Shown: positions 7,432-16,452, counted from the first letter of the stretch. The stretch: 64,000 bases of DNA from JABMMZ01 sp964438995 (GCA_964438995.1 CAYTMQ010000007.1:62001-126000), one strand, 5' to 3'. Made by a program: numbers and translations. The notes: generated by a model from the sequence alone, not told the origin.

Positions 7432-9696
7432 ATGGATATACAAAACCTTTTTCAGAAAAAACTGTTGCCGATAGCTTTATTGCTATTGGCAACAACTTCT
7501 CTTTTCGCCCAAAAAGTAGTTCGTTATGATTTATATGTAACAGACACATTGGTAAACTACGCAGGAAAAGAGAAAAGAGCCATTGCCGTGAACGGTCAAA
7601 TTCCAATGCCTACACTTACTTTCACAGAAGGTGATACTGCTGAAATTGTAGTCCACAATCAGTTAAAAGAAAGTACTTCGCTGCATTGGCACGGAGTATT
7701 TTTGCCGAACAAAGAAGACGGTGTGCCGTGGTTAACACAGAAACCCATTGAGGCAGGTACAAGTTTTACTTATCGTTTCCCCATTATCCAACACGGTACA
7801 CACTGGTATCATTCACACTCTGGTTTGCAGGAACAGATTGGAATGTATGGAAGTTTTATAATGAAAAAACGAGATGATGATAAAACATTCAGGAAAGGAA
7901 TAGATGATTTGGCAACCGTTCCGATTATCATAAGCGAATGGACAAATCTTAATCCAGATAATATCAACCGTATGTTGCACAATGCCAACGATTGGGCAGC
8001 CATTAAAAAAAATGCAACCCAGTCTTACGCAGAAGCGATCAGAGAAGGTCATTTCAAAACAAAGCTAACCAACGAATGGAAACGAATGTTGGCAATGGAC
8101 GTGAGCGATGTGTATTATGATAAAATTTTAATCAACGGAAATCATACATCCGATTTAAAAACAATTGACGGCAAAATACTAAAAGCAGGTGACAAAGTAC
8201 GCTTACGGATTTCAAATGGTGGAGCTTCGTCCTATTTTTGGTTGCGATATGCTGGCGGAAAAATTACCGTAGTAGCCAATGATGGCAATGATGTAGAGCC
8301 TGTTGAAGTAGATAGATTAATCATTGCCGTTTCCGAAACCTACGACATCGTAGTAACCATTCCCGATGAGGGCGTTTCTTATGAATTTTTAGCCACAACT
8401 GAAGACCGCACACAATCAGCAAGCTATTTTATAGGCAATGGTATCAAACAGTTAATATCACCACTTTCAAAATTGAAATATTTTGAAGGAATGAAAATGA
8501 TGAACGATATGATGAAAATGAATGGCGATTTGGACGATATGGGAATGAAAATGAGCCTGAACCAAATGGATATGAATGTGGTAATGTATCCCGAAATTAC
8601 AGGTGATGCAAAACAAAAGCAAGACCATAGCCAGCGCAATATGGATAACGACCCCAACCGTTATAATGCAAATGCTTTAGGCGAAATTACAACCCTGAAC
8701 TACGCAATGTTGCAATCGCCCCACAATACCACACTTCCAAAAGATGCACCAGTAAAGGAATTAAAGTTTACCCTTACCGGAAATATGAACCGTTATGTGT
8801 GGAGTATGGACAATAAAATCCTTTCGGAAGTGGATAAAATCCCTGTAAAGAAAGGAGAAATTTTACGCATCGCCATTTACAACAACTCAATGATGCGACA
8901 CCCAATGCACTTGCACGGATTTGATTTTAGGGTAATCAATGGTAAAGGCGAATATTCCCCGCTCAAAAATGTGTTGGATATAATGCCAATGGAAACCGAC
9001 ACCATAGAATTTTTAGCAAATGAAGAAGGAGATTGGTTTTTTCACTGTCATATCTTATATCACATGATGGGCGGAATGAACAGAGTTTTTGCCGTAGATG
9101 ATTACCAAAACCCCTATTTACCTGACAAAAAACAAGCCTATAACAAATTGCAAAGAGAAAGCAATATGCCACACTTTATGGCTCAAAATGATTTTGCCAC
9201 CAATGGAAATGATGGCGAAGCAATGGTTCAAAATGCAAGATGGTCTTTAGGGACAGAATGGCGATTAGGTTACAACGATATGCACGGTTATGAAGTAGAA
9301 ACTCATTTGGGAAGATACATCGGAAAAATGCAGTGGTTTATGCCTTTTGTTGGTTTCGATTGGCGGTACAGAATAATGGGAATGGATGAACACGAAACAA
9401 ATATATTCGGACAGAAAAATGAAAAAGACGCCCGAAGAGCCATTAGTGTAGGTTTTATGTACACCTTGCCGATGTTGATTAATTTTCAGGCAGAAGTTTA
9501 TCACGATGGTATTGTACGATTGTCTTTGATGCGTGATGACATTCCAATTTCTAAAAGAATAAGAGCCGCGTTTATGGTTAATACTGATTTGGAATATATG
9601 GTAGACTTGAAGTATATCGTCAATAAAAACATGGGTATTCGTACCCATTATGATAGTGATATGGGATTAGGTGTTGGGCTTAGTTTGAATTACTAA
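7432..9696 (+). CDS. Multicopper oxidase with C-terminal barrel-like domain
   Basis: A signal peptide (residues 1-26, ending SLFAQ) sends the protein out of the cytoplasm. Copper-binding motifs of a CopA/laccase-type oxidase are all present: HWHG at 85-88, HGTHWYHSHSG at 121-131, HPMHLHGFDFRV near 490 and FHCHILYHMMGGM near 537. A Met-rich segment (MKMMNDMMKMNGDLDDMGMKM, about 345-375) is typical of copper-tolerance oxidases that oxidise Cu(I). After about residue 590 comes another domain with alternating aromatic strands (MQWFMPFVGFDWRYRI, VGLSLNY at the end), like the CopB outer-membrane copper protein. The oxidase and CopB functions are thus fused. A second ATG at 7418 is out of frame and closes quickly. 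Confidence 0.9.
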   Translation: MDIQNLFQKKLLPIALLLLATTSLFAQKVVRYDLYVTDTLVNYAGKEKRAIAVNGQIPMPTLTFTEGDTAEIVVHNQLKESTSLHWHGVFLPNKEDGVPWLTQKPIEAGTSFTYRFPIIQHGTHWYHSHSGLQEQIGMYGSFIMKKRDDDKTFRKGIDDLATVPIIISEWTNLNPDNINRMLHNANDWAAIKKNATQSYAEAIREGHFKTKLTNEWKRMLAMDVSDVYYDKILINGNHTSDLKTIDGKILKAGDKVRLRISNGGASSYFWLRYAGGKITVVANDGNDVEPVEVDRLIIAVSETYDIVVTIPDEGVSYEFLATTEDRTQSASYFIGNGIKQLISPLSKLKYFEGMKMMNDMMKMNGDLDDMGMKMSLNQMDMNVVMYPEITGDAKQKQDHSQRNMDNDPNRYNANALGEITTLNYAMLQSPHNTTLPKDAPVKELKFTLTGNMNRYVWSMDNKILSEVDKIPVKKGEILRIAIYNNSMMRHPMHLHGFDFRVINGKGEYSPLKNVLDIMPMETDTIEFLANEEGDWFFHCHILYHMMGGMNRVFAVDDYQNPYLPDKKQAYNKLQRESNMPHFMAQNDFATNGNDGEAMVQNARWSLGTEWRLGYNDMHGYEVETHLGRYIGKMQWFMPFVGFDWRYRIMGMDEHETNIFGQKNEKDARRAISVGFMYTLPMLINFQAEVYHDGIVRLSLMRDDIPISKRIRAAFMVNTDLEYMVDLKYIVNKNMGIRTHYDSDMGLGVGLSLNY

Positions 9697-9915
9697 AGTC
9701 AACGCAATTTGCAAGCACAATTAAAAACTGCGCAAGCCGACACACGACCAAAGTTTTTAATAGAGCTTGCAAAACCGACCCAAAATAAAAATTGCTTTTA
9801 AAAAATTTCCAACGCTTCAAAAAAAAATAAAAAACGCAACGCACAGCCGACACGACAATGACACAGAAACTCAATATTGACAATGGTTTACAAGCACAGC
9901 GGACAGAACGCCAGC
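9697..9915 (+). other. Intergenic spacer after the copper block
   Basis: No gene is seen. The stretch carries two copies of AGCCGACAC (9735-9743 and 9845-9853) that match the two copies in front of the copper block. The first sits in a 16-bp direct repeat, GCGCAAGCCGACACAC at 9730-9745 against GCACAAGCCGACACAC at 2720-2735, with one mismatch. Confidence 0.35.
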
Positions 9916-10047
9916 ACCTAACAGCGGTTTGGCAAAAGTGGCGGTTCAGTGCTCCGCAGACACATTTGTGGTTAATCAAAGTTCGGTTCTCCGCATCAAC
10001 ATTTGTGGTAAAAATCGCCACCTTCGCCAAGCCGCAAACCGTTAGCC
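9916..10047 (+). repeat. attC-like site 2
   Basis: This is one of the clearest sites. The left end ACCTAAC (9916-9922) is a perfect RYYYAAC box. The right end GTTAGCC (10041-10047) differs from GTTRRRY at one position. Arms AGCGGTTTGGC and GCCAAGCCGC pair with one G-T wobble, and GTGGCG pairs with CGCCAC. The asymmetric extra bases between the two stem parts resemble attC extrahelical bases. The length of 132 nt is the same as site 1. Confidence 0.65.
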
Positions 10048-10104
10048 GTCACCCTATAAAGACAGACCGTGCAAAAAAATATGACGACCGAAAGAAAAAA
10101 GAAC

Positions 10105-10135
10105 TATATTTGCCAAATAATGTCAAGACAAAATT
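10105..10135 (+). promoter_or_regulatory. Promoter and operator-like palindrome of the R-M control gene
   Basis: TATATTTG (10105-10112) is a perfect TAnnTTTG -7 element. TGTCAAGACA (10121-10130), a perfect palindrome, lies about where transcription should start and just before the ATG at 10136. Control proteins of R-M systems typically bind palindromes near their own start and regulate the operon, so this is a candidate autoregulatory site. The -33 element is not evident. Confidence 0.4.
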
Positions 10136-10447
10136 ATGTCAACAATCTTTGGTAATAAAATCAGGACACTTCGAGAGGAGAAACAAATCCCTCAACGACA
10201 GTTGGCTGCTGCGTTAGAGATTGACACAGCGACCTTCTGTAAGATTGAAAAAGGCGACAGAAGAGCGAAACGAGAGCAAGTAATTATACTTGCGGACTTA
10301 CTTGAAGTTGACTCAAAAGAATTAATACGTTTATGGTCTGCTGACAAAGTTTACGACATTATTGCCGAAGAGGAAGAAGCAACACAAATTTTAAATGTGG
10401 TTGCCGAAAGTATTGTTCAATATAAACGTAAATCAGCCAAAGTATGA
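10136..10447 (+). CDS. XRE-family control (C) protein of an R-M system
   Basis: A 103-aa protein with an N-terminal helix-turn-helix: FGNKIRTLREEKQIPQRQLA, then EIDTATFCKIEKGDRRAKREQVIILADLL (about 5-60), a canonical Cro/C1 (XRE) fold. A short helical C-terminus follows. Its ATGA overlap with the methyltransferase gene shows coupled translation. It probably delays endonuclease expression when the system enters a new host. This start is preferred because a -7 box and a palindrome lie just upstream. Confidence 0.85.
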   Translation: MSTIFGNKIRTLREEKQIPQRQLAAALEIDTATFCKIEKGDRRAKREQVIILADLLEVDSKELIRLWSADKVYDIIAEEEEATQILNVVAESIVQYKRKSAKV

Positions 10448-11358
10448 AACCACTTGTAAAATACAGAGGAGGAAAATCAAAAGAAATACCTCATTTGATA
10501 AAACACATTCCCGAATATAGCGGACGATATATTGAACCGTTTTTTGGTGGTGGTGCATTGTTCTTTCATTTAGAGCCTAAAAGAGCAATCATTAATGACA
10601 TTAATTCAAAACTTATATCATTTTATTTAGGCGTAAAAAATGACTTTGATGCACTCAAAAAAGAATTAACGGAGATAGAGAGAGTATACTCTATCAACCG
10701 AAAAAAATTTGAAGAACTAAAAAGTAAAACACCTGATAAGCGAGTTGAAGATGAAAACGAACCTCTGTATTATCAAATCAGAGATATGTTTAATGAACTG
10801 ACTGAAAAAAAATACTCTGATGCTTTGCTTTATTTTTTCATAAATAAGACTGCATACTCAGGAATGATTCGCTACAATGCAAAAGGAGAATTTAATGTGC
10901 CTTATGGTCGTTATGCGAACCTAAATACTTCATTGGTTACAAAATCGCATAGCAATTTACTTGCTAATACAGAAATTTATAATCTTGACTATTCCGAGAT
11001 TTTCAAAATGGCGACCAAAGACGACTTTATGTTTTTAGACCCGCCATATGATTGCGTTTTTTCAGATTATGGAAACGTTGAACACAAAGACGGATTCAAT
11101 GAAAAAAACCATATAGAATTAGCTAACCAATATAAAAATCTAAAATGTAAAGCACTAATGGTAATTGGTAGAACACCGCTAACAGAAAAATTATATGGCG
11201 ACTACATTGTAGATGAATATGGCAAGTCCTATGCGGTAAATATTAGAAACAGATTTAAGTCCGAAGCGAGCCACATTCTCATTTCTAACTATGGCAATGA
11301 GGCATTAAAAAGAGAACCCAAATTAATACTAGAAGAAGAATCTGTTTCCTATGGCTAG
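10444..11358 (+). CDS. Dam-like (D12 class) adenine-N6 DNA methyltransferase
   Basis: The N-terminal KYRGGKSKEI and EPFFGGGALFF form the SAM-binding (FxGxG-type) motif, and FLDPPYDC near residue 195 is the DPPY catalytic motif for adenine methylation. FINKTAYSGMIRYNAKGEFNVPYG is diagnostic of the D12 class that includes Dam and DpnM, which methylate GATC. The length of 304 aa is normal. It overlaps both neighbours (4 nt upstream, 8 nt downstream). It should protect the host from the adjacent endonuclease. Confidence 0.92.
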   Translation: MKPLVKYRGGKSKEIPHLIKHIPEYSGRYIEPFFGGGALFFHLEPKRAIINDINSKLISFYLGVKNDFDALKKELTEIERVYSINRKKFEELKSKTPDKRVEDENEPLYYQIRDMFNELTEKKYSDALLYFFINKTAYSGMIRYNAKGEFNVPYGRYANLNTSLVTKSHSNLLANTEIYNLDYSEIFKMATKDDFMFLDPPYDCVFSDYGNVEHKDGFNEKNHIELANQYKNLKCKALMVIGRTPLTEKLYGDYIVDEYGKSYAVNIRNRFKSEASHILISNYGNEALKREPKLILEEESVSYG

Positions 11359-13030
11359 AATTGACAGTAAAGTAATTTTTGTAACCACTTCCCCACGGAC
11401 ACCCGCAAAGATGATTCCTGAAATTGGACTTTTGAACGCCCATTTCGCAGGACAAAGATGGAATACCGAAACTCAAAGAGCTTTTATGGAGCTATTGAGA
11501 GAGGAAAACTTTTTCAATGGCGAAGGTGCAAATGACCCAGCATTTAGTGCAAGAGATAGGATAAACAGAGCACCAAAAGCACTTGGTTTTGTAATTCTAT
11601 CACCTACAATTCAACTTACACCGGCAGGAGAAGAACTCGTAAATTCAAGAAGAAAAGACGAAATATTTTTAAGACAGCTTCTCAAATTTCAAGTTCCTTC
11701 ACCATTTCATAAACCAACTGAAAATTCAGCAGAATTTTGGGTAAAACCATACCTTGAACTTTTCAGACTCGTTAGACACTTTGGCTCATTGAAATTTGAT
11801 GAGTTAATGATGTTTGGCTTGCAGTTAGTGGATTACCGTGAGTTTGATACTATTGTTGAGAAAATCAACCAATTCAGAATAGCAAAAGCACAAAACGAAG
11901 GAAACTACAAGCGTTTTCGGTCAGAGTATTTTGACAGAGAGTTAAGAGAAATTTACAGTGCTGACATAAGTTCAGGAAATACACGAACCAGAGAAACAAA
12001 TGATGCTTCGATTGCAAAATTTCTAAGCACCAAAGCAAGCAATATGCGAGATTATGCCGATGCTTGTGTCCGTTATTTGAGAGCAACGGGTTTGGTAAAT
12101 ATTTCTCATTTAGGCAAATCTATCTCGATAGTTCCTGAAAAGATTCAGGAAGTTGATTATTTCTTGCAACACACAGACAGAGAACCTTGCTTTATTGATA
12201 ACGAAGGACAATATGTTGCTTATCTCGGCAATCCGCAAATTCCGACACTGCTAACAGACAATAGAGAACTATTAGAACAAAAAATCAGAGCAGAGTTTCC
12301 GCAACTCAATATTACTGCGACCGCAACATTACAAGAACTCAAAAACATATTTGCAGAGCAATTAGAAAATCGAAAAGAGCAAATAATAACTGAACAAGTT
12401 GCAGCAATCAAGGACTACCGTCTTTTTGAAGATATTTCAACAACATTTGACCAAATACTTGATAATTCGCTTTACGACACGCCACTTATGTTGGAGTGGA
12501 ACACTTGGCGAGCAATGACAATGTTGGACGGTGGAGAAATTAAAGCCAATTTAAAATTTGACGACTTTGGAAATCCAATGTCAACAGCACAGGGCAATAT
12601 GGCTGACATTGTTTGCGATTATGGCGACTTCGGTTTAACAGTAGAAGTAACAATGCAAAGCGGACAAAGACAGTATGAAACAGAGGGAGAACCAGTAACA
12701 AGACACCTTGCAAAATATAAGCGTGAAACTGAAAAACCTGCTTACTGCTTGTTTATTGCCCCAAACATAAATGACGCTTGCAAAGCCCATTTTTACGCAC
12801 TACACAAAATGAACATTCAATATTATGGTGGAACTTCGACAATTGTTCCATTGCCTTTGAGTGTTTTCATTAAAATGGTTCAGGACTCTCATAATGCAAA
12901 CTATGTTCCCGAGCCAAGACACGTTCAACGATTTTTCGAGCGTTCAAATGAATTAGCAAACTCGACAGACAATGAAGTAGATTGGTATAACGGCATTACA
13001 GAAGAGGCTCTAAATTGGTTGACAGAATGA
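11351..13030 (+). CDS. AlwI-family type II restriction endonuclease
   Basis: A 559-aa protein that starts inside the methyltransferase gene. KVIFVTTSPRTPAKMIPEI near the N-terminus, and ADIVCDYGDFGLTVEVTMQSG followed by EPVTRHLAKYK near 415-455, match what I recall of the AlwI family. The D...EVT pair would be the PD-(D/E)xK active site. AlwI cuts near GGATC. A GATC methyltransferase would protect both strands of that asymmetric site, which fits the Dam-like partner. The family call is from recalled motifs; the recognition site is inference. Confidence 0.8.
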   Translation: MARIDSKVIFVTTSPRTPAKMIPEIGLLNAHFAGQRWNTETQRAFMELLREENFFNGEGANDPAFSARDRINRAPKALGFVILSPTIQLTPAGEELVNSRRKDEIFLRQLLKFQVPSPFHKPTENSAEFWVKPYLELFRLVRHFGSLKFDELMMFGLQLVDYREFDTIVEKINQFRIAKAQNEGNYKRFRSEYFDRELREIYSADISSGNTRTRETNDASIAKFLSTKASNMRDYADACVRYLRATGLVNISHLGKSISIVPEKIQEVDYFLQHTDREPCFIDNEGQYVAYLGNPQIPTLLTDNRELLEQKIRAEFPQLNITATATLQELKNIFAEQLENRKEQIITEQVAAIKDYRLFEDISTTFDQILDNSLYDTPLMLEWNTWRAMTMLDGGEIKANLKFDDFGNPMSTAQGNMADIVCDYGDFGLTVEVTMQSGQRQYETEGEPVTRHLAKYKRETEKPAYCLFIAPNINDACKAHFYALHKMNIQYYGGTSTIVPLPLSVFIKMVQDSHNANYVPEPRHVQRFFERSNELANSTDNEVDWYNGITEEALNWLTE

Positions 13031-13039
13031 AGGGCGAAC

Positions 13040-13172
13040 GGCTAACAGCGGTTTGGCGTAATGGCGGGTGCAGTGCTTCGTATGACAGTTTGGTGGTAGG
13101 TTCAAGTGCTGTTCTTCGATTGAACTTTTGTGCTAAAAATCCGCCACTACGCCAAGCCGCAAACCGTTAGTC
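13040..13172 (+). repeat. attC-like site 3
   Basis: It starts 10 nt after the endonuclease stop. Left GGCTAAC and right GTTAGTC (13166-13172) each differ from the attC box consensus at one position. AGCGGTTTGGCGTA-TGGCGG pairs with CCGCCA-TACGCCAAGCCGC almost completely. The outer arms are nearly identical to site 2, so the R-M genes lie between two closely related sites in the same orientation. Confidence 0.65.
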
Positions 13173-13190
13173 TAATTATAAAATGAAAAA

Positions 13191-13775
13191 GTGAACCGAC
13201 AAGAAGACAATATTGATATTTATTACAACAGCTTTGATTATTTTCGAAAGCTTGAAAAGTCCTTGGCTGAAAGTCTTGGATTATCCGAGCTTAAAAGTGG
13301 AGGGCAAGTTATTAGAAATGACAAGGGATGGCGAGAAAATGAAAAGTCAATCGACTATATATGGGTAGTTCAAATCTCCCGTTCTTTCATTGGTTGGGGG
13401 GGCTTATTTTCAATAAAGTTTAATAAAAATAAATTTCGAGAACATACAAATAAGGAGGAGTTGAAGCAAGGTGTTTTTATTTGCAATCAGAGTGGAATAG
13501 AACAAGTCCATACTAAGACTTTATCAGACGTAAAAAAAGATATAATTGAGTATTTTCAGTTTAATCTGTTTGAAGCGAATAAAGGAATAACGTTAGACGG
13601 GGTGAGTTATAACGTTAGAGTAATTGCTCCAAATGTAGACACTTTCATACAGTTGAACAATCCAAATACAATGGACTGGAGATCATGGGAACAGAAAGTT
13701 CAGAAATTAGCCGAGGAATTGGCAAACGAATCGGACAACCCAAACTTGATAGACTTATTCAACTTAAAAGAATAA
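13191..13775 (+). CDS. Hypothetical cassette protein, 194 aa
   Basis: It starts at a GTG just after attC-like site 3; an ATG at 13183 opens only a 3-residue frame. It is soluble, with no signal or membrane segment. The middle (IDYIWVVQISRSFIGWGGLFSIKFN) is strand-rich, and the C-terminus (WRSWEQKVQKLAEEL) is helical. I do not recognise the family. A single gene between two attC-like sites is the classic one-gene cassette layout. Confidence 0.65.
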   Translation: MNRQEDNIDIYYNSFDYFRKLEKSLAESLGLSELKSGGQVIRNDKGWRENEKSIDYIWVVQISRSFIGWGGLFSIKFNKNKFREHTNKEELKQGVFICNQSGIEQVHTKTLSDVKKDIIEYFQFNLFEANKGITLDGVSYNVRVIAPNVDTFIQLNNPNTMDWRSWEQKVQKLAEELANESDNPNLIDLFNLKE

Positions 13776-13779
13776 CTAG

Positions 13780-13931
13780 GCATAACACGGGTTTTGCGTC
13801 AGACGAGCTGACGAGCAAACTAGGAGCTTTCCCGTTTAATCGGGACAAGCGGTGCTTCAAATAACTTTAGTGCTAAATTGAAACTTTGTGCTTCTAAACC
13901 TACACCTTCGCCAAGCTGCAAAACTTTAGCT
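13780..13931 (+). repeat. attC-like site 4 (degenerate)
   Basis: It begins 5 nt after the preceding stop with GCATAAC and ends in AAACTTTAGCTGCC, where the core GTT has decayed to TTT. The shared elements CGGTGCTTC, TTTAGTGCTAA, TTTGTGCT and CACCTTCGCCAAGCTGCAAA align with sites 2, 3 and 8, so it belongs to the same family. At about 152 nt it is slightly longer. Confidence 0.5.
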
Positions 13932-13977
13932 GCCATTTTATGAAGACACTTCAAACTCAAGAATTTAAATACGAACA

Positions 13978-14745
13978 ATGAGAAATTACTTCATAATAAC
14001 TTTTGTTTTTATAGGGTCACTTTTTGCTTGCCAACAACCGGCAGACCTACAAAATATTGAAAAAGCTATTTCAGATTTGATCCAGAAGTATCCTCAATTG
14101 ACAATAGGAAAAACAACGCAAGCAAGCTATTACAAACTTGTTCGTAGTGTAAAAAACGAAAATAAGAAATTTCAAATTCAGTTATTTTCAGCACCTGACA
14201 GTATTGAAGACCCGCAACAAATTATTATTATCACTAACTCCCAAGGACAGTATTACGCAATTCCATTTTTTTCAAATACTTACCGAGACTTTTGGAACTT
14301 TCAGTTTGACAACCCAATTCCATATTTAAGGCTGACAAATACAACATTTGAAAAAGAGTTAATAACGGCTTTGGACACACTCAATCTAAATGACACTATT
14401 GGCACAGGTAGTGTTGTAATAGACGAAATACTTTTTTCCTTACTTCATTGCCGTACAGTCAAAGAAAGCGACAGCTCATCTCTAAATGCAATTTACTTGG
14501 TCGATAATTACGCCATACCCAACGAAAGTTTTGATAGCTGTTTTATCAGAATAGAAAAGAACTATAAAGCTATTTCTAATGAGATTCATTCAAAGGAATA
14601 CTTCTACAATTATTACGCTTATGAGGACGAGAAAAATCATAGAATTTACCAATTCAAAAATCAGGAAAAAAGAAGAAGAAAAAAGTTGAACTTATCAATA
14701 AAGGTTTACCGACAAGATTGTATTTGTCATTCATTCACTATGTAA
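13978..14745 (+). CDS. Hypothetical lipoprotein, 255 aa (cassette gene)
   Basis: MRNYFIITFVFIGSLFACQQP is a lipoprotein signal with the lipobox Cys at about 18, so the protein is expected at the inner or outer membrane facing the periplasm. The rest (residues 20-255) has no domain I recognise. The C-terminus is basic (KRRRKKLNLSIKV). The gene sits between attC-like sites 4 and 5 and is on the strand expected for a cassette gene. Confidence 0.65.
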   Translation: MRNYFIITFVFIGSLFACQQPADLQNIEKAISDLIQKYPQLTIGKTTQASYYKLVRSVKNENKKFQIQLFSAPDSIEDPQQIIIITNSQGQYYAIPFFSNTYRDFWNFQFDNPIPYLRLTNTTFEKELITALDTLNLNDTIGTGSVVIDEILFSLLHCRTVKESDSSSLNAIYLVDNYAIPNESFDSCFIRIEKNYKAISNEIHSKEYFYNYYAYEDEKNHRIYQFKNQEKRRRKKLNLSIKVYRQDCICHSFTM

Positions 14746-14797
14746 TAAATACTTGCAGACAACACATGACACAAATTGAGACTGTAAACAATACAGC

Positions 14798-14903
14798 ACC
14801 TAATAGCGGTTTTGCGCAACGCGGGTTTTGAGTTCTAAAAAGTCATCAATTTGCTTGGAAGTTTCCTTTGCTTTTGATGCATTAGAGCCCTAAAACGTTA
14901 GCG
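14798..14903 (+). repeat. attC-like site 5
   Basis: Left ACCTAAT (one change from RYYYAAC), right GTTAGCG (14897-14903). AGCGGTTTTGCGC, with GGGTTTTGAG inside it, faces AGAGCCCTAAAACGTTAG on the right. It is shorter (106 nt) than the other sites and its central stem is less regular. Confidence 0.5.
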
Positions 14904-14954
14904 GTCGGTTTAGAAAACGACACGAAACAACAAATAAAAAATAATATTTTAAAT

Positions 14955-15452
14955 ATGGCAACATTAAGAGAAGATATTAAATCCCAATCAGACTGGATTG
15001 TAAAAGCATTTGCGGCTGATGGCTTCAAACTTGATTACACAATTGACAGTATAGTTGAGGTAGACAGATTTTTTACTGTAAATATGAAAAATGGACAACC
15101 TAAAAAAGGCGGACGACTTTATGGAAAAGGATTTGGACCAAAACTTTTTTCAATTGGTTCGTATGTTGGTGAGACAATTATTAAGAACGTAAAAGGTGCA
15201 GACTGGGTAACAGACGACAACGACCCTCAAGCAGAATTTAATGTGTTTTTACAACTTCCAAATGACGTACAAATTTGGCCGATTCAAAAAGTAATGAAAC
15301 GATTTCAAAACGGAAGCGAAGACGCAGTTTATCCTTATGTACATATGATGACAAAGGAATTTACAAACTTACCATTTAAAGAAGAGTTTTGGACTGTATC
15401 AGCAGAGACAGATGAACCCGAACAGACAAAACCTTGGTGGAAATTTTGGTAG
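14955..15452 (+). CDS. Conserved hypothetical cassette protein, 165 aa
   Basis: A soluble protein that starts MATLREDIKSQSDW. Central motifs DSIVEVDRFF, FSIGSYVGETI and EFNVFLQLPNDVQIWPIQKVMKRFQNG look conserved in composition, and I recall similar uncharacterised bacterial proteins, but cannot name the family. The C-terminus ends in an unusual aromatic tail, KPWWKFW. It sits between attC-like sites 5 and 6. Confidence 0.65.
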   Translation: MATLREDIKSQSDWIVKAFAADGFKLDYTIDSIVEVDRFFTVNMKNGQPKKGGRLYGKGFGPKLFSIGSYVGETIIKNVKGADWVTDDNDPQAEFNVFLQLPNDVQIWPIQKVMKRFQNGSEDAVYPYVHMMTKEFTNLPFKEEFWTVSAETDEPEQTKPWWKFW

Positions 15453-15480
15453 AAAAATACGACACTAAAGAAAACCGAAC

Positions 15481-15607
15481 CGCTAACACAGGTTTTGCGT
15501 CAGGCGGGTTTAAGTAAGAAATATAATTACGAATAGTATTAAAATTTGTAATCAAAATAAAATGCGTTTTGAAACCCGCCTAAACGAAAAGCCCGAAATT
15601 GTCATAA
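15481..15607 (+). repeat. attC-like site 6 (degenerate)
   Basis: Left CGCTAAC (15481-15487) is followed by ACAGGTTTTGCGTCAGGCGGGTTT, and the right side has AAACCCGCC, which pairs perfectly with GGCGGGTTT. The terminal GTTAG box is not evident; the sequence ends GTCATAAG. It is probably a decayed member of the family. Confidence 0.4.
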
Positions 15608-15642
15608 GACATTTTTAGTACACACCACAAACAAACTGACTA

Positions 15643-16323
15643 TTGGGAACTTGGAACAATAAATTAGAAGGCAACAACACCTTTCAAGACATTTATCAAA
15701 ACTTCTTTGACTTATACAATCAAGGAAAAAATCCTGCTGACGTTTCAAAGCAAATTCAGGCCGACTTTGCTGAAATGTTTAATGACTATGACGACAGAAA
15801 CAATAGTTTATTCGGACTCGCATTAGCTCAATGGGAAACAAAATCACTTGACCCTACCGTTTACAAACAAGTCAAAGAAATCATTGAATCGGGAAACGAC
15901 CTTGAAATATGGAAAGCACTTGGTGCAGATGAAAAATCTATATTTCAACGCAAGCTTGCTCTTGACAAATTCCTTTCTCAGATTTCGTCTTACCGAGAAA
16001 AACCAAAACGTAGAGTTCGCCCTAAATTTGAATATAATGCAAACCATCTTTTAACCCTTCCTGCACCTGACGGTCAAAAGACATTTGAAATAATTGAAAG
16101 CTATGTAAACGGAGAATACAAAGACACAAGTTCAGCTATAACCTGGTCAGGTGGCGGTGGTTCTGTTTTTTATTTCTACACAAAAGGGAAGTTTGTTACT
16201 GCTAGATGGGTTGACAGTCAGACATTGGAAATTCGACACGACAAAACAATTGAATTTGCTAAAAAGGATGAGAGTTTTTATTTCTATGGCGACCAAGGAA
16301 TAATAAACTACAAACCAGAATGA
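15643..16323 (+). CDS. Conserved hypothetical protein with MGTW N-terminus, 226 aa
   Basis: The likely start is TTG at 15643, because an in-frame stop lies just upstream and the resulting MGTWNNKLEGNNTFQDIY matches a family I recall whose members begin MGTWG and continue with FADIY, ALAQWETK and EIIESGNDLEIW. Residues 1-125 would be that domain. The C-terminal part (about 130-226), with WSGGGGSVFYFYTKGKF, is a separate beta-rich region. The function is unknown; members often occur in accessory DNA. It lies between sites 6 and 7. Confidence 0.65.
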   Translation: MGTWNNKLEGNNTFQDIYQNFFDLYNQGKNPADVSKQIQADFAEMFNDYDDRNNSLFGLALAQWETKSLDPTVYKQVKEIIESGNDLEIWKALGADEKSIFQRKLALDKFLSQISSYREKPKRRVRPKFEYNANHLLTLPAPDGQKTFEIIESYVNGEYKDTSSAITWSGGGGSVFYFYTKGKFVTARWVDSQTLEIRHDKTIEFAKKDESFYFYGDQGIINYKPE

Positions 16324-16335
16324 CGAATGAAAGCC

Positions 16336-16452
16336 ATATAACATCAAGTTTGGCAATGTTGAGGCAGAATTAATTCTTCAAACATTTGTGCAAGGGTCAA
16401 CAACAATAAATCTTTCGAACTTTTGTGCTGATAACCCCAACTTTCGTTAGTT
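16336..16452 (+). repeat. attC-like site 7
   Basis: Left ATATAAC and right GTTAGTT (16446-16452), each one change from consensus. Inner shared motifs ACATTTGTGCAA and ACTTTTGTGCT match sites 1 and 3. It begins 12 nt after the preceding stop. Confidence 0.5.

Noticed and set aside
9680..10217. Open frames of about 120 codons on both strands across attC-like site 2
   Set aside because: They run through the inverted repeat and into the R-M control gene in another frame. They are by-products of the repeat.
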